Shown here: positions 33,864 through 44,932 of the stretch, one piece after another | Numbering within the stretch: position 1 is the first letter of the stretch | Layout of the letters: each line of letters begins with the position of its first letter | DNA from: Sycon ciliatum | Taxonomy: Eukaryota; Porifera; Calcarea; Leucosolenida; Sycettidae | Assembly (NCBI RefSeq): GCF_964019385.1 | Contig: NC_088654.1 | Span: 20,010,998 to 20,074,997 of the forward strand | Direction: 5' to 3' | Length of the DNA stretch: 64,000 nucleotides | Notes under the pieces: generated by a model | Database searches by the model: none | Told to the model about the DNA's origin: nothing | The model's input: the letters and a program-made list of their open reading frames with translations, nothing else | Position numbers and translations under genes: made by a program

Positions 33864-35350
33864 GGCAGTCCCACAGGCCTAGGGCCTTTTTACAGGGTAC
33901 CCTATGAATTGTTGAATAGATGAACGGAAGTTTCTGAGCAAGGAGATTGTGCGAATATCAGCAGGAAGCGCATTCCAACGATCAGAACCAAGAAAGCTAA
34001 GCGAGTATAAACCATAGCGGCGAGAAACTAAAGGAAGACTAAGTGACAAAGTGGGTTGAGAGCGTGTACGGGCTGAGGTTTGTGAAGTGGCAGTGCGAGG
34101 GAGGAAGCAGGTCGAGAGTAGTGGACTGCACAACTTATGGAGGGCTCGAAACACCAGTACAAACAGGCGAAATTGATATCAAAGGGAGCAGCGAGATAGT
34201 TCCTAGCTAGAACAAGAGAAGAATCGTAGTACTTCGGGTAGCCGAAGACAATCCGAACAGCACGGTTGGAGATACGAGTAATGCGGTCCATTTGCGAGAC
34301 TTGGAGGCTGTGCGCAAATGCATTAGAGCCGTATTCAAGTTGGGCCTGAATGAAGGAACAGTAGAAGACTCGTTTGGCAGCAGGTGTTAGATTGTGTTTG
34401 ATTTTCCTGAACACAGCGAGTTTAGTGCCTATCTTGCGTTCCAGGAGCGTGATGTGATCTCGGTACGTAAGATGCTCATCGAACAGGAGGACTAGGTATT
34501 TGATCGTGGCTGAAGGCGGTATGCTAGTGCTGTCAATTGACAATAATTTTTATTGGAGATTAGCTGGGACCGCCTTGGACTTTGGGCGGAATATGATGAA
34601 CTGTGTCTTTTCTGCGTTGAGTTTAAGGCCGTGGTCCCGGAGGAAGTTGCGGATTGACAGAACGTCTCTGGCCAAGTCTGCAGTGAGCTTCTGTGGATCC
34701 CTTCCGGATTTGTAGACAGAAACGTCGTCAGCAAACTGACGGACCTTGGTACTAGCAACACACTCTGGCAGTTTGCGGACAACAAGATTGAACAAGACAG
34801 GTCCAAGGATAGATCCTTGAGGTACACCTCTGGAGGCAGAATAACAGGCACCTCTGCTAGACTTGGTGACAACTCTCTGCTGCCGGTCAGTAAGGTATGA
34901 TGCGAACCAATGCAGTGCAACCCCTCCCACACCAATCTCGAACAGTTCTTGGAGGAGCAAACTGTGGTTGACAGTGTCAAAGGCTTTGGACATGTCGAGG
35001 AAAGCTGCAGCCACATACTCGTTCTGGTCTAGACTTTGACTCCAATCATTTGCCACCAGAGCGAGAAGATCGTCGCAGGAGTGGTTTTTGCGGTACGCAA
35101 ACTGAACTGCAGGGAGGGATTCCATGTGACTGGCGCTATCCATGTATTGCGTAAGTTGCTCTAGCGCACACCTCTCGAGAAGTTTGGACATGAGAGGAAG
35201 GAGGGAGATGGGTCTGTAGTTGCGAGGGTCGGAAGCGTCCCCACGTTTGTGGATCGGACGGACATGTGCTAGCTTGTAGGGCGTTGGGAATTCTCCAGTT
35301 TCGAGGGATAACGACAAGAGAGAGGCAAGCGTTGGTGCAATTTGATTGCA
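33864..35350 (-). pseudogene. LINE reverse transcriptase, nearly full RT domain
   Basis: Minus-strand frames 35425-34550, 34543-34028 and 34154-33879 together encode RT boxes in order: LAHVRPIHKRGDASDPRNYR, ISLLPLMSKLLE, AFLDMSKAFDTVNH, SRGVPQGSILGPVLF, VRQFADDVSVYKSG, GLKLNAEKTQFIIF. The thumb follows (HLTYRDHITLLERKIG, QAQLEYGSNAF, RISNRAVRIVFG), then the conserved C-terminal [20 protein letters not shown]. The catalytic FADD is present. Two frame breaks (near 34545 and 34150) make it defective. The 5' end is cut by a MITE copy at 35354. The same 3' end occurs at 41480-41727. Confidence 0.85.
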
Positions 35351-35353
35351 TGT

Positions 35354-35490
35354 TTGATATGTGGATAAAGAAATGGAGCAGAATTCGAGGAATTGCCCTC
35401 CATAAGGTTTGTATAGTTCTGCCAATTACACTGCTTTTCGACCAGAATCTGCCACCTTTTCGAGCAGAATCCGCCAATGCCTACCCCTGC
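35354..35490. mobile_element. Second copy of the LINE-borne MITE
   Basis: Shares GATGAAGAAATGGAGCAGAA-type sequence and TTCGAGGAATTGCC with 32510-32631; lacks the left end. Confidence 0.7.
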
Positions 35491-35550
35491 CCGCACACTT
35501 AACACCCAATGGTGGGTTCACATTCTTTGCGATGCGAGCGCACCGCTCAG

Positions 35551-35582
35551 GCGGTCGGATTTCAGTTGCCAGCACTGTAGTA
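35551..35582. repeat. Single arm of the 6660 hairpin element
   Basis: GTCGGATTTCAGTTGCCAGC followed by ACTGTAGTA. Confidence 0.7.
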
Positions 35583-35600
35583 ATCTGTGAACACCATCAT

Positions 35601-35731
35601 GCAACCACCAGCCACTGTGGACTGTCCTTACAATGCTTGTGCACACAAACAAACAATCACCAGCCACTGTGGACTGTCCTTACAATGCTTGTGCACACAA
35701 ACAAACAATCACCAGCCACTGCGGACTGTCT
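35601..35731. repeat. 52-bp tandem repeat, 2.5 copies
   Basis: The unit CACCAGCCACTGTGGACTGT continues with CCTTACAATGCTTGTGCACA and CAAACAAACAAT. Confidence 0.9.
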
Positions 35732-35859
35732 TTTTTCATTTTTTAAACGTTTAAAGCACACAATCCTATTGATGATCTGGGATAACAGTAAAGTGGGACA
35801 GAAGACTAGGACAAACTGACAAAAGTGGTAGGTAGAAAAGCGACGATGTTATGAAGAGA

Positions 35860-36155
35860 GAGTGAGAGAGGTGGAGCATGCGACGTTCATGCCTGTTGTG
35901 CTGTCGGCAAGTGGTGGCATGGGAAGAGCGGCGACATCACTCTATCACCGAATCGCGTTATTGAGAGCGGAAAGGAGGAAGGAGCAGTACTCCCACGTAA
36001 TATCTTACATCAGATGCCGTCTCTCATTTGCCCTGTTGCGATCATGCATCATGTGTTTGCGGGGTTCACGGGGTCTTTTCCGTGAGCGATCGGTTCGGCA
36101 TCCGGAGTCTGCTGAGCTGGTTGTTGCTGAGGCCCAGGTTGCTCGCATGTGAGAA
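35860..36155 (+). pseudogene. Retrotransposon ORF C-terminal fragment
   Basis: A 96-codon frame reads EVEHATFMPVVLSASGGMGR, then LRSCIMCLRGSRG. From memory this matches the C-terminal end of retrotransposon polyproteins abundant in cnidarian and sponge genomes (TFTPLVFSxSGGMG, then LLRSxIMCLRGSR). The rest of the element is missing. Confidence 0.6.
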
Positions 36156-36159
36156 TCTA

Positions 36160-37100
36160 TAAATTGCAGCAGATTATTTTTATTATAAATACTGGACATG
36201 GATATTGAATTAAACTGTACTCAGTGACTTTTTACATTTTACAGGCTACGTTTTATTATTATTGTAAAGCTTTCCTTTTGACCTTGTCTCTTATTGTTGT
36301 GACCTTTCCACAATAATTGGGTTGCATTGTCAAAAAAAACAAAAGTGGTAGGACATGAAAAAGCAAGGTGCATGTTAGGCGAGTCCAGCTTGTCCGACCA
36401 GAGGTCTCGGACTCGGAGTCACTCAGCACTGGGGCTAAGCGGATTCTCCTCTTGAATTTAAAAGTCTAACAGCGTTCACATCAATACTCAACTTATTCTT
36501 TTGCTCACTGAGCAACACAATCTTTCCTTTTTCTTTCTTCTGTTTTCTTTTTCAATTTAATCCTCCCTACCCAATATCCCTTTGGTGCGTCCATGGAACT
36601 ATGAAGCCGAGACCTGGTTGGATTTATTTAAAGTCGTACAACAAACAGGCATGTCTGCCTCCTTATAATTATATGAAGACGACTTCTGGCAGTAACCTCT
36701 GGTCGGCGGAGCAATGGGCCCCACCACCACACTCCATTATTCACCCCAGTGTCTGGAGATATGTGGATTTTGCAGAAAAAAGAAGAAGAAAATTATGCTC
36801 GGGAAATGACCAGGTTATGCTCTAGCGGATACGATGAAGCTCCCATCCACACAAGCCGGGGGTGACAAGGCTAAGGGGAGCATACTCAAGGATGGGTCGT
36901 ACAAATCCCTTGTACGCACAAAGCCGGCCATGGTAATGCTCCCAGGATGCTCGAGAAAACAGCCAATTATGCTGTTATAATTATGCTTCACCAAAAAGAC
37001 CAAAAGAACAGATAATCACTGGTTTGAGGGAAGGACAAAGAACAGATAATAATAATAATAATAATAATAATTAAAAAGCTTCCGTGGAGATAAAAATGTA
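36160..37100. other. No gene recognised
   Basis: AT-rich sequence with an (AAT)n run at 37045-37068. A SINE-tail phrase (ACTGGTTTGAGGGAA) at 37018 matches the SINEs at 41730-42150. Confidence 0.45.
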
Positions 37101-37101
37101 A

Positions 37102-37388
37102 TCAACGCAATAAATAGAGTAAGCTGCGCACTCAGTACAAACACCATAAGCAAAACTTTTTTTCATGTAAATAAAGAAGCTTGTTCCTAAACGTTTTCGT
37201 CGCCATCTAAATTATTACTTGCATTGTGCGTATATATATTGAGTTAAGAGCTTTTGTTGATTTGCCAGTAATCCTCTGATGAGATGGCGACGAAAACGTT
37301 TAGGAACAAGCTTCTTTATTTACATGAAAACAAGTTTTGCTTATGGTGTTTGTACTGAGTGCGCAGCTTACTCTATTTATTGCGTTGA
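37102..37388. mobile_element. Foldback element with 107-bp arms
   Basis: Arms 37102-37208 and 37282-37388 are near-perfect inverted copies (CAACGCAATAAATAGAGTAA; CGTTTTCGTCGCCATCT at the inner edge). The loop is about 73 bp. Immediately followed by the lone 30-bp end of the 10694-11337 family (37393-37427). Confidence 0.85.
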
Positions 37389-37449
37389 ATTATAATAATA
37401 CTCAATCTGCGGACAGCATGCTGTTTCGAATTATAATAATAATAATAAT

Positions 37450-37682
37450 TGTCGCACTTCTTGCCCTTCCATGGTAAGCACAAAAAGACAGGACAACGAG
37501 CAGGCCTTATCAATTCTTGTTTCGGCGTGGGGGCTGTAGACAACAGTTTTGCCAACATGTCGCCTGGGTATCCGTTTTTCGTGAAAACTGAACGGAGAAA
37601 TTCGAGCTCACCACTGAGTTTACAAGGTGAACAGATCCGTTTGGCGCGATCCACGAGATTCTTTACTAAGTTGACTTTATAA
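37450..37682 (-). pseudogene. Retroelement RT fragment, inverted copy 1
   Basis: The minus frame reads GELEFLRSVFTKNGYPGDML, then CPVFLCLPWKGKK. The NGYP and LPWKGK spacing resembles the region after the RT domain in Penelope-like and some LINE elements. It pairs with the plus-strand copy at 38320-38500. Confidence 0.5.
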
Positions 37683-37762
37683 TTAGATGAACAGTACGAG
37701 TCATAGGAAATGTATTTCTCTATTGCTCAACCGCCTGGTCATCCCTACTTAGTAAATCGTTA

Positions 37763-38310
37763 ATGAGTACCCTGGAAGTCCACAATAAGATGATACTCAA
37801 AGTCCTTTTCCGCAAACCATCATACTTTCCTTCTGCCGAGCTGTATGATATGTTTAACACCTTCCCTATCTCTAGTCAAGCGGATCGAAAACTGTGTATT
37901 GTTGTTCATTCTATTCGTCTTGACAAAGCCCCGCCACACTTGCGTAAATATAACTGGTTTCTTCCCACTCGTCCTACGCGCAATCCCTGCACTTAAACGT
38001 GACTTTACCTAAAGCCCGAACCTCAGCTTATACCAGATCTCCGTTTTTTGCTGCCTATTCTCTCTGGCTGGCCCTGCCTCTATCAGTAAAATCGTCTTGT
38101 ACGCTAAAGGATTTCAAGGCCAACATGAAGCTCGTGTTTTAATAACTGCTAGTTCTTCATCCACATTTGTTTCTCTTTGCCTCCAGTAATGTGTAATATT
38201 TATTTATTTTTGCTTTGTTTTTGTTTACTGCCATGGCTGGCTACCGCCCCCCCCTCCCTCCATATTGGCCTATATTCTCTGGCCACGGGAAGGTGAAATA
38301 AATAAATAAA
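37763..38310 (+). pseudogene. LINE RT C-terminal fragment
   Basis: A frame with HNKMILKVLFRKPSYFPSAE, then a later AYSLWLALPLS-like piece. It ends in GCCACGGGAAGGTGAAATAA and (AAAT)n, a LINE 3' tail. 5'-truncated. Confidence 0.6.
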
Positions 38311-38319
38311 TAAAAATAA

Positions 38320-38500
38320 ATGTATTGTCCGGTGAATGTCGGTTTACGATACACCGATGTTACGCTACCAAATTCGGGCGACATGTTGGCAAAACTGTTG
38401 TCTACAGCCCCCACGCCGAAACATGAATAATTATTGATAGGGCCTGCTCGTTGTCCTGTCTTTTTGTGCTTACCATGGAAGGGCAAGAAGTCTGACAATG
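38320..38500 (+). pseudogene. Retroelement RT fragment, inverted copy 2
   Basis: Reverse complement of 37457-37564 with a few differences; shares the CPVFLCLPWKGKK motif. It carries a stop where copy 1 has Gln-Glu. Confidence 0.5.
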
Positions 38501-40925
38501 TGAGTCGTGAAGTTCGTGCGATCATCAAACAAAATTAATAATAATTATTATTAGGATGACCCAAAAGCTGACCGCCTATCGTGGGGTCCGTCGCATTGAA
38601 GATAACCGTCATGAAAAAAGAACTAAGGCCATTGTCATGATGTGGACTTGGAGCTTTGTGGAAGTACCACACAATAATAATGCAAAAAGAATATCAAATT
38701 CAGGAGCAAACGCAGAGCCGTTTTGGGAGATGTCCTAAAGTGGCTGCTAAAATATTATTCCAAATCGACAAGAAGCGCTATGTGTGGTCCTTCAATAGCA
38801 AGTGTGTATAATAATAGCCTCATTGGGCTGATCTACCCTTGTTTTTCCGATACCATTTTGTGCTCCTTCTCAAAAAGGACCTGATTATGCCAAAAATTAT
38901 GCCGGCATAATCCGCTTACCACTAGTCAGCACGGGATGCGCCTTACAATCCATGTGCACACCCTGGCATACAATCATCATGTACTCCCTGTTGGCTGGTG
39001 CTACGCTGCCCGATGGCGATGGTCGCGTGGCGTGAAGGTTGGAGTTGCAACAGACCGTCCTGACTGACGGATCTGTGGCGGCCTGACCAGAAAGCCCTCC
39101 GTTGAGCAGTGTTTGAGCGATGCACTGAAGTCGCGTCCTGTATACTGTGCATGTGGGCGAATCGTTTTTTTTATTTTGTTCCAATCCAAATTAGGCAGCA
39201 ACATCAACCATCAAAAAGAAGGCTGTAAAGCAACAGCAGCTGTGCTGTAGAGCTTATACTCTTGCTACCAGTATTGTTGCTACTGTATTACTCGGAACTT
39301 TGCTGGATAAGTCTGGAGTGAAACTTTGAACGACTGGACAATATACACTCAAACCAACTCAGTGCACCGATCAAACGTGTCATGAGAATATAAGCGCAGC
39401 CAGGTTTATTATTATTATTTTTACTAAGTCCACCCTATGCTCCCGAATAAATGCGGAAAGTGGTGGTTGTGCAGAACTAACAAGAAGGGGAGGATGAAGA
39501 ATGTGCTGTTACTCCGAGTTTCACGGACTACTCAGTAACCGATCAGCAGACAACTAAACTATTATTTTCTTCGTCTTTTTCTTCTTTTTCTCCTTTCTTT
39601 CTTTTTTCTTTCTTTCTTTCCTCTTCTTCCTTTGCTGAGAGCCTTCTGTTCCCATATTTTCTTTTCATCTGTGTCTGCTGCCGAGTTTCCCATTCCTGGG
39701 TTCTTGGACTTCATTCGCTTCCTTGTCATTAGGCATGTTCAGTCCGTTCGGTTTGCGAATTCAAATGAACACAACCAACCAACCAACTATTACATGCACG
39801 AGGTGTGTCCCGCCGACTTGCCGGTCGCCAGCCTGCTAGTAACGTCATTCGGACGGTTGACGTCATCACCACACACTGGCGCATGGCCATATTTGGAGCC
39901 TGGAGGACGTTGACGGGCGAGCTCAGCCGAGCTGTCAGTACGCCTGTCAAAATGTCATTGTCGTGTCGTTCGGGACCACGTGATCGCGCGTTAGGCGACC
40001 ATTGTGACGCAGCTCCAGAAAGGTGCTAAAGGCATGGTGCATGGTCTACCTGCCGTCCTCTACTATACTGTAGACTTGATAGTACATCGGCCATTGGCAT
40101 GGCCGAAAGGTGGCTGTTGGCCACTATTGGAAATATTGAACGTGTGGTGGAAATTGTGCACGTGTGCATGCTGATGGTAGCATGCGTGGCGTTGTTGCAT
40201 GGTCAGGTGGCAATACGCAAGTCCCCGCGTGCACATGAGTGCATTTCTGTCTCTTTCTCCGGAGCTCCGCACGAGCGTCCCTATCGCGCTGCCCTTCCCG
40301 GTTCGTTGGAGCACGAATGGATTCCGTGGTAGGTACGAGTCGCCCCGCTGGCCCAGCTCATTAACAGTCAGAAAGGGTCAGCACTCCTGCAGGAGACGTA
40401 GCGCGCGGAGTGGATCGCTCACGTGGTCCCTGCCCCTGTGCACAGCCCAGTTTAGTAGTCGTCGGTCAGGCTCACGCATATGGATGGGGCCTACATGTAT
40501 AGCATGCACGAGACTCAACGAAGACGACGACGAAGCGAAAATTGTTTTGCTTTAGCCTCTGCACGCTGAAGTCCACACTGGCTGCAGGATCAGGCGGAGG
40601 AGGATCAGGACTCAGGAAGACAACTTGCGTCTCGTAGGGTGGATTTGTTGGCGTGAACAACCTGTGGCAACGTGTGCAGTGCACACTCCTGGCTCCGCAG
40701 CGGTCGATTTCACAGGATCAGCAACTGTCCAACTGTGCCTCTCATCGCCTGTGTGAAGCCTATCAGGCGCTCGCCAAGTCCTGCAGCAGTAGCAGCAGTT
40801 TCGGGTACTGGTTCCACCTTCCCTCTAAAGTGTTCCGGACAGTAGTCGGATGGTCGCAGGACCAGTGGTATAGGATTGATCCGGTTGGGAGACTTTGAAG
40901 CGGCAATAGGTGGTGACCTCTGAGG
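38500..40925. other. Region upstream of the Reelin-repeat gene
   Basis: No gene recognised. A LINE-like 3' phrase (GTTTGCGAATTCAAATGAAC) ends at 39770. From about 39780 the sequence becomes GC- and CpG-richer, consistent with a promoter region for the gene starting at 40926. Confidence 0.4.
39858..39865. promoter_or_regulatory. CRE-type octamer TGACGTCA
   Basis: A perfect CREB/ATF palindrome in the CpG-rich block about 1.07 kb upstream of the exon 1 start codon. One octamer can occur by chance; other copies at 28215 and 31570 lie in LINE sequence. Confidence 0.3.
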
Positions 40926-41007
40926 ATGCACTCCAGGATGGCGGCGCACGGGAATGACGTCCTCTGTGCGAGGGTGTTCATGACCGCATCTCTCCTTGTC
41001 CTATCAG
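40926..41007 (+). CDS. Exon 1: start codon and signal peptide core
   Basis: ATG at 40926 has an in-frame TGA just upstream (40914-40916). A second in-frame ATG at 40938 is an alternative start. Encodes [20 protein letters not shown] and SLLVLS, ending one base into a codon at TCAG/GTAAGG. The phase matches exon 2. Confidence 0.7.
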
Positions 41008-44000
41008 GTAAGGTTCCACGGGTCCGGCGGGTGTGAATCAGTGTCATGCTCACGTAGGCTGGTCTGGGGCTTCACAGCGCCCGCCCGCCATCGCACTGCC
41101 TTGCATGATCGGCTGTGATCTTAAAAAAAGGTTCTAGGGCTGAAACGATTACACCGATTACTGGGTAATTGATCGATAATTCCTAACAATCAACTTTTAT
41201 TATTATTCCTTTATTCCACGATGGCGTGACGCCAATAAGGATGATTAATAAGTGCGACTCTATCTGAAGTAATCTAAGGAAAACAAGTTGAGGCGCATCC
41301 ATAGATCGCAACCTTGCACTAAACGAAACCTCACACTATACGTATAGCGTGAGGATTCGATCGATGCTTCACTTTGGGTCTATAACTTGCACATGTAAAA
41401 CTGGCAATCAACTCTAGCATATATTGGATGCGCACTCCGACAACCTTCCAGCTTGGAAGGTTCTACTTCTAGGGTTAGAAATAACATAGGAGGGGAAGGT
41501 GATATAGCCGAACTTGTAGTTCCTTGGCCCTCATTTGCCAAACGTCGCTATGGTTTATTTTCTGTCACTTTCCTTGGCTCTGACCGCTGGAATGCCCTCC
41601 CAGCGGAGGTCCGCTCAAGTTCTTCCTTGCATACCTTCCGTAATTCTGTTCTTCATTTTTTAGGGTACCCTGTCAAAAGGCCTTAGGCCTGTGGGAATTG
41701 CCCTATCAAAAATTTAATAATAATAATAATGTTAACTGGTTTGAGGGAAAGAAAGAAAAAATTGACTGTCACCACCAGGACTCGAACCAGGGACCCTCGC
41801 TTGTAGCCAGCGATGCTCTAACCACTGAGCTATGGTGTAGTCGTCATCCCAGCAGAGACCGTTCAACGTTTTCTTCAGACTTCGTAACTCACACTTCCTG
41901 TGAATCCACACAGGCGGGTGGGACGCAGCCCTCACTGTAACCCACACACTTCACGTACAAACTAGCACGCGGGGAGCCCCAAGTCATAAAATATTAACTG
42001 GTTTGAGGGAAAGAGACAAACGGGAAAAGTCTGAAGAAAAAATTGACTGTCACCACCAGGACTCGAACCAGGGACCCTCGCTTGTAGCCAGCGATGCTCT
42101 AACCACTGAGCTATGGTGTAGTCGTCATCCCAGCAGAGACCGTTAATAATAATAATAATAATAATAATAGCACAGAGTAATAATAATAATAATAATTTCT
42201 TCTTATAAACTGAGATTAGTTAGATATGTATAATAATATTATAACAAGGAACCCAATATACACGAGGTCCCTTTGTTATAATTATATTTCTACCTCTCCA
42301 TATTCACCGTGTGTGACCTCCTAATGGCTTGTTCCTCGCCGACAAGTTGCGACAACTACTGCTAATTTCCCTTAGCGGTGTATATGGAGATATACACATC
42401 ACTAAGCTATAAGGGAGAGCATACCTAAGACTGTAAGTGTATATGGAGTGAGGTATAAAGTTAGTTTTATAATCCAAGCAATACAGGGCTGGGGCACTTT
42501 GCGTGGCGATTGCATGGTGTTATAGCCAACCACGGCTAGCAAGGAAAAGAGTAAAAAGAAAGCTCTTCGTCTCCTTGTGCAGCAAAAGCCACTGCGAATA
42601 GCCATTAAAATGGGGAGGGGGGGGGGGGGGGAGACCAAACCGAACCAAACCATATAAGGAATCTTTAAAAGGAGGGAGCGATTATTTCCAGTTTCAGCTC
42701 TTGTTGTAGAAGCTGATACAATGACTATGTTAGTTTTGAGTGGCAAACGGATCGGGTTTTCCACACCATGTAATAATGTACATACATGTAGATCTACCAA
42801 CCACTGAACCAGTTACCGATCAAGTGCTATAATTTGCACGGTCACTACAACTAACTAACTTTAGCTCTTTGTTTTATGTTTTGTGCTTGTAAGTATTTAA
42901 AAAGTAGTAGTTGTAGCTTCTAAATGTAGCATTCTCGACATTCGAGGTACTTCAGTAGTAGTCATGTACATGTATGTATCTACATGACAATTATTTTGTT
43001 TTATTTGTAAAATTGTAGATCTACGCGAGCAGTAAAGTAGATCTACAACCCAACTAACACGTTACTTCCCAAGTCTACACTACACTCAACATTCTGTACA
43101 GTACTGTAGTTGAGGCAGACACCTCGATACTGTAGTACTAGTAGGTATACTTAGTACTAGTAGTAGTACTAGTAGTAGTAGTAGTAGTAGTAGTACAGTC
43201 AGTAGTAGCTGTGCACCGACCATCAATGTTCAAAGGCAAAGGTCGCTTGTGGAGAAAATGCTCTCGTGACTCGTGTAGTTGCAGTGAAAATCATCTTTCT
43301 CCAGTCGAGCGAGGTCGGAGTGAAAAGCGGTTCGAAAAAAAGGTTTGCAGACAGTTTACTTCACAAGCTTGCTTGGGAATGCAGGTCACTTGCTGCTATC
43401 GTTGTTATAGTAGCCGTGGACGTTTGATGGCCTCGTCCATTGGCGCATTGTCCGAAGGGAGGGACTCGGGGCAGTGGCATGGGTCGGCAAGGCACGATCC
43501 TACGCTCTGGTAGCACTTACGTGACTAGCTCCATTCGCCGTCGACCAACTGAGGAAATGGCGAGGTAAGAACTAAGAATCAGGCTGAGGCCGTCACCTCG
43601 TCCGCTCCATGGATCCACCATGCATCACTGAATGCAGAGCCGCACGTGTGTGGCCAAGGTCGATGAAGTAGCTCTCGGATTTTCGCAGCCTCTCCGCGGT
43701 CCTGGAGTGTCAAGATGTTTTATGAGGCGCGCGAGGCGGGTAGATCTATCCCCGGGAAGTATCAGTAGAAATACTTGGCACATGCCGAAACTTCAGATGA
43801 TCGCGTTCGTTTTTGGCTGCTGGCAGATCTAGTTTATTCTAGACCACACCGTTGACCTCATACCAGCTGCCTGTCCATTCCACACACGCCAGTGCACGCA
43901 CGCACATTTCGCTTACACTTTCCCCCTCTCAGGTTCTACCTAATCTCCTCGCTACCTTGTTTATGGGCAGAAACCGTCCGTAAAACAGCCATAAAAAGAT

Positions 44001-44786
44001 AGTAGGAGAGAGGATAATCATTAGGTTGAGGAAATCATACTACTGCACAAGACTAGGCAGCGGTTGGTTCTTGCAGTTGGCAAATGCCAAGTGCGAGTGT
44101 GCCGAAACTATAGCTTGTATTGACACGATTTGGGGTTGCGAGCATTCAGAGAATGTGTGGCGTGGTGTAATTGTGGTGGATGGAGTGAGCAGACGCTATG
44201 TGTTTAACTTTAAATAAAGCGGGAGAAGAGAGTGGGCCACTTCATGCGGTGTAGAAGGTCAGAGTGGTCAATATGGAAGTAGAGAGGGAGGCGAAATCGT
44301 GCGGCTTTCCGCTGGATTCTCTGTAGCTTGTGTAAGCTAGTGTGGGATATGGGGTTACAGCGATGCTTGAATAAGAGTACAGGGGTAGGATGCGAGAAGT
44401 ATAGATGGTTGCAAGAGCAGAAGTGGTAAGGGTTGATCTTAGGCGGAATAGCAAGTTCGATGACTTGAGTGATTTCACTATAATACTATCGAAGTGTTTT
44501 GTCCAGCGCAGATCATGTTGGAATATTATTCCAAGGTGACGGTGCTGTGTTACTGTTTCTAGTAGAGTTTGGCCGGCTGGTGGCTATTCACGGTGGTCTT
44601 TATAGTTACAGGTTTTACTGTACATAAAATCGGTATTACTCAGTTCCTCCTATCTGCTGTTTGTTCTGTGTGCAGTATGGACAACAGCTGCACAGGTTGT
44701 GCCATCCATATCAGGTAAGGCGAGAAGGTCACTGTTCTTGTGTGTGTCCGTGTGCTGTGGTATATGTGTGTGTGTGCGTGTGCGCG

Positions 44787-44830
<44 letters not shown>

Positions 44831-44901
44831 CGCGCATGCATGTGTGTGTGTGCGCGCGCGCATGCATGTGTGTGTGTGTGTGTGTGTGTGTGCACGTCTG
44901 A

Positions 44902-44932
<31 letters not shown>

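Noticed and set aside
40199..40555. 118-residue frame just upstream of exon 1
   Set aside because: No domain, no splice link to exon 1, and its composition matches the CpG-rich upstream region.
41760..41850. Functional tRNA gene on the minus strand
   Set aside because: A and B boxes are good, but the anticodon loop lacks U33 and the stems have mismatches; the copy at 42060 with the same tail shows a SINE.
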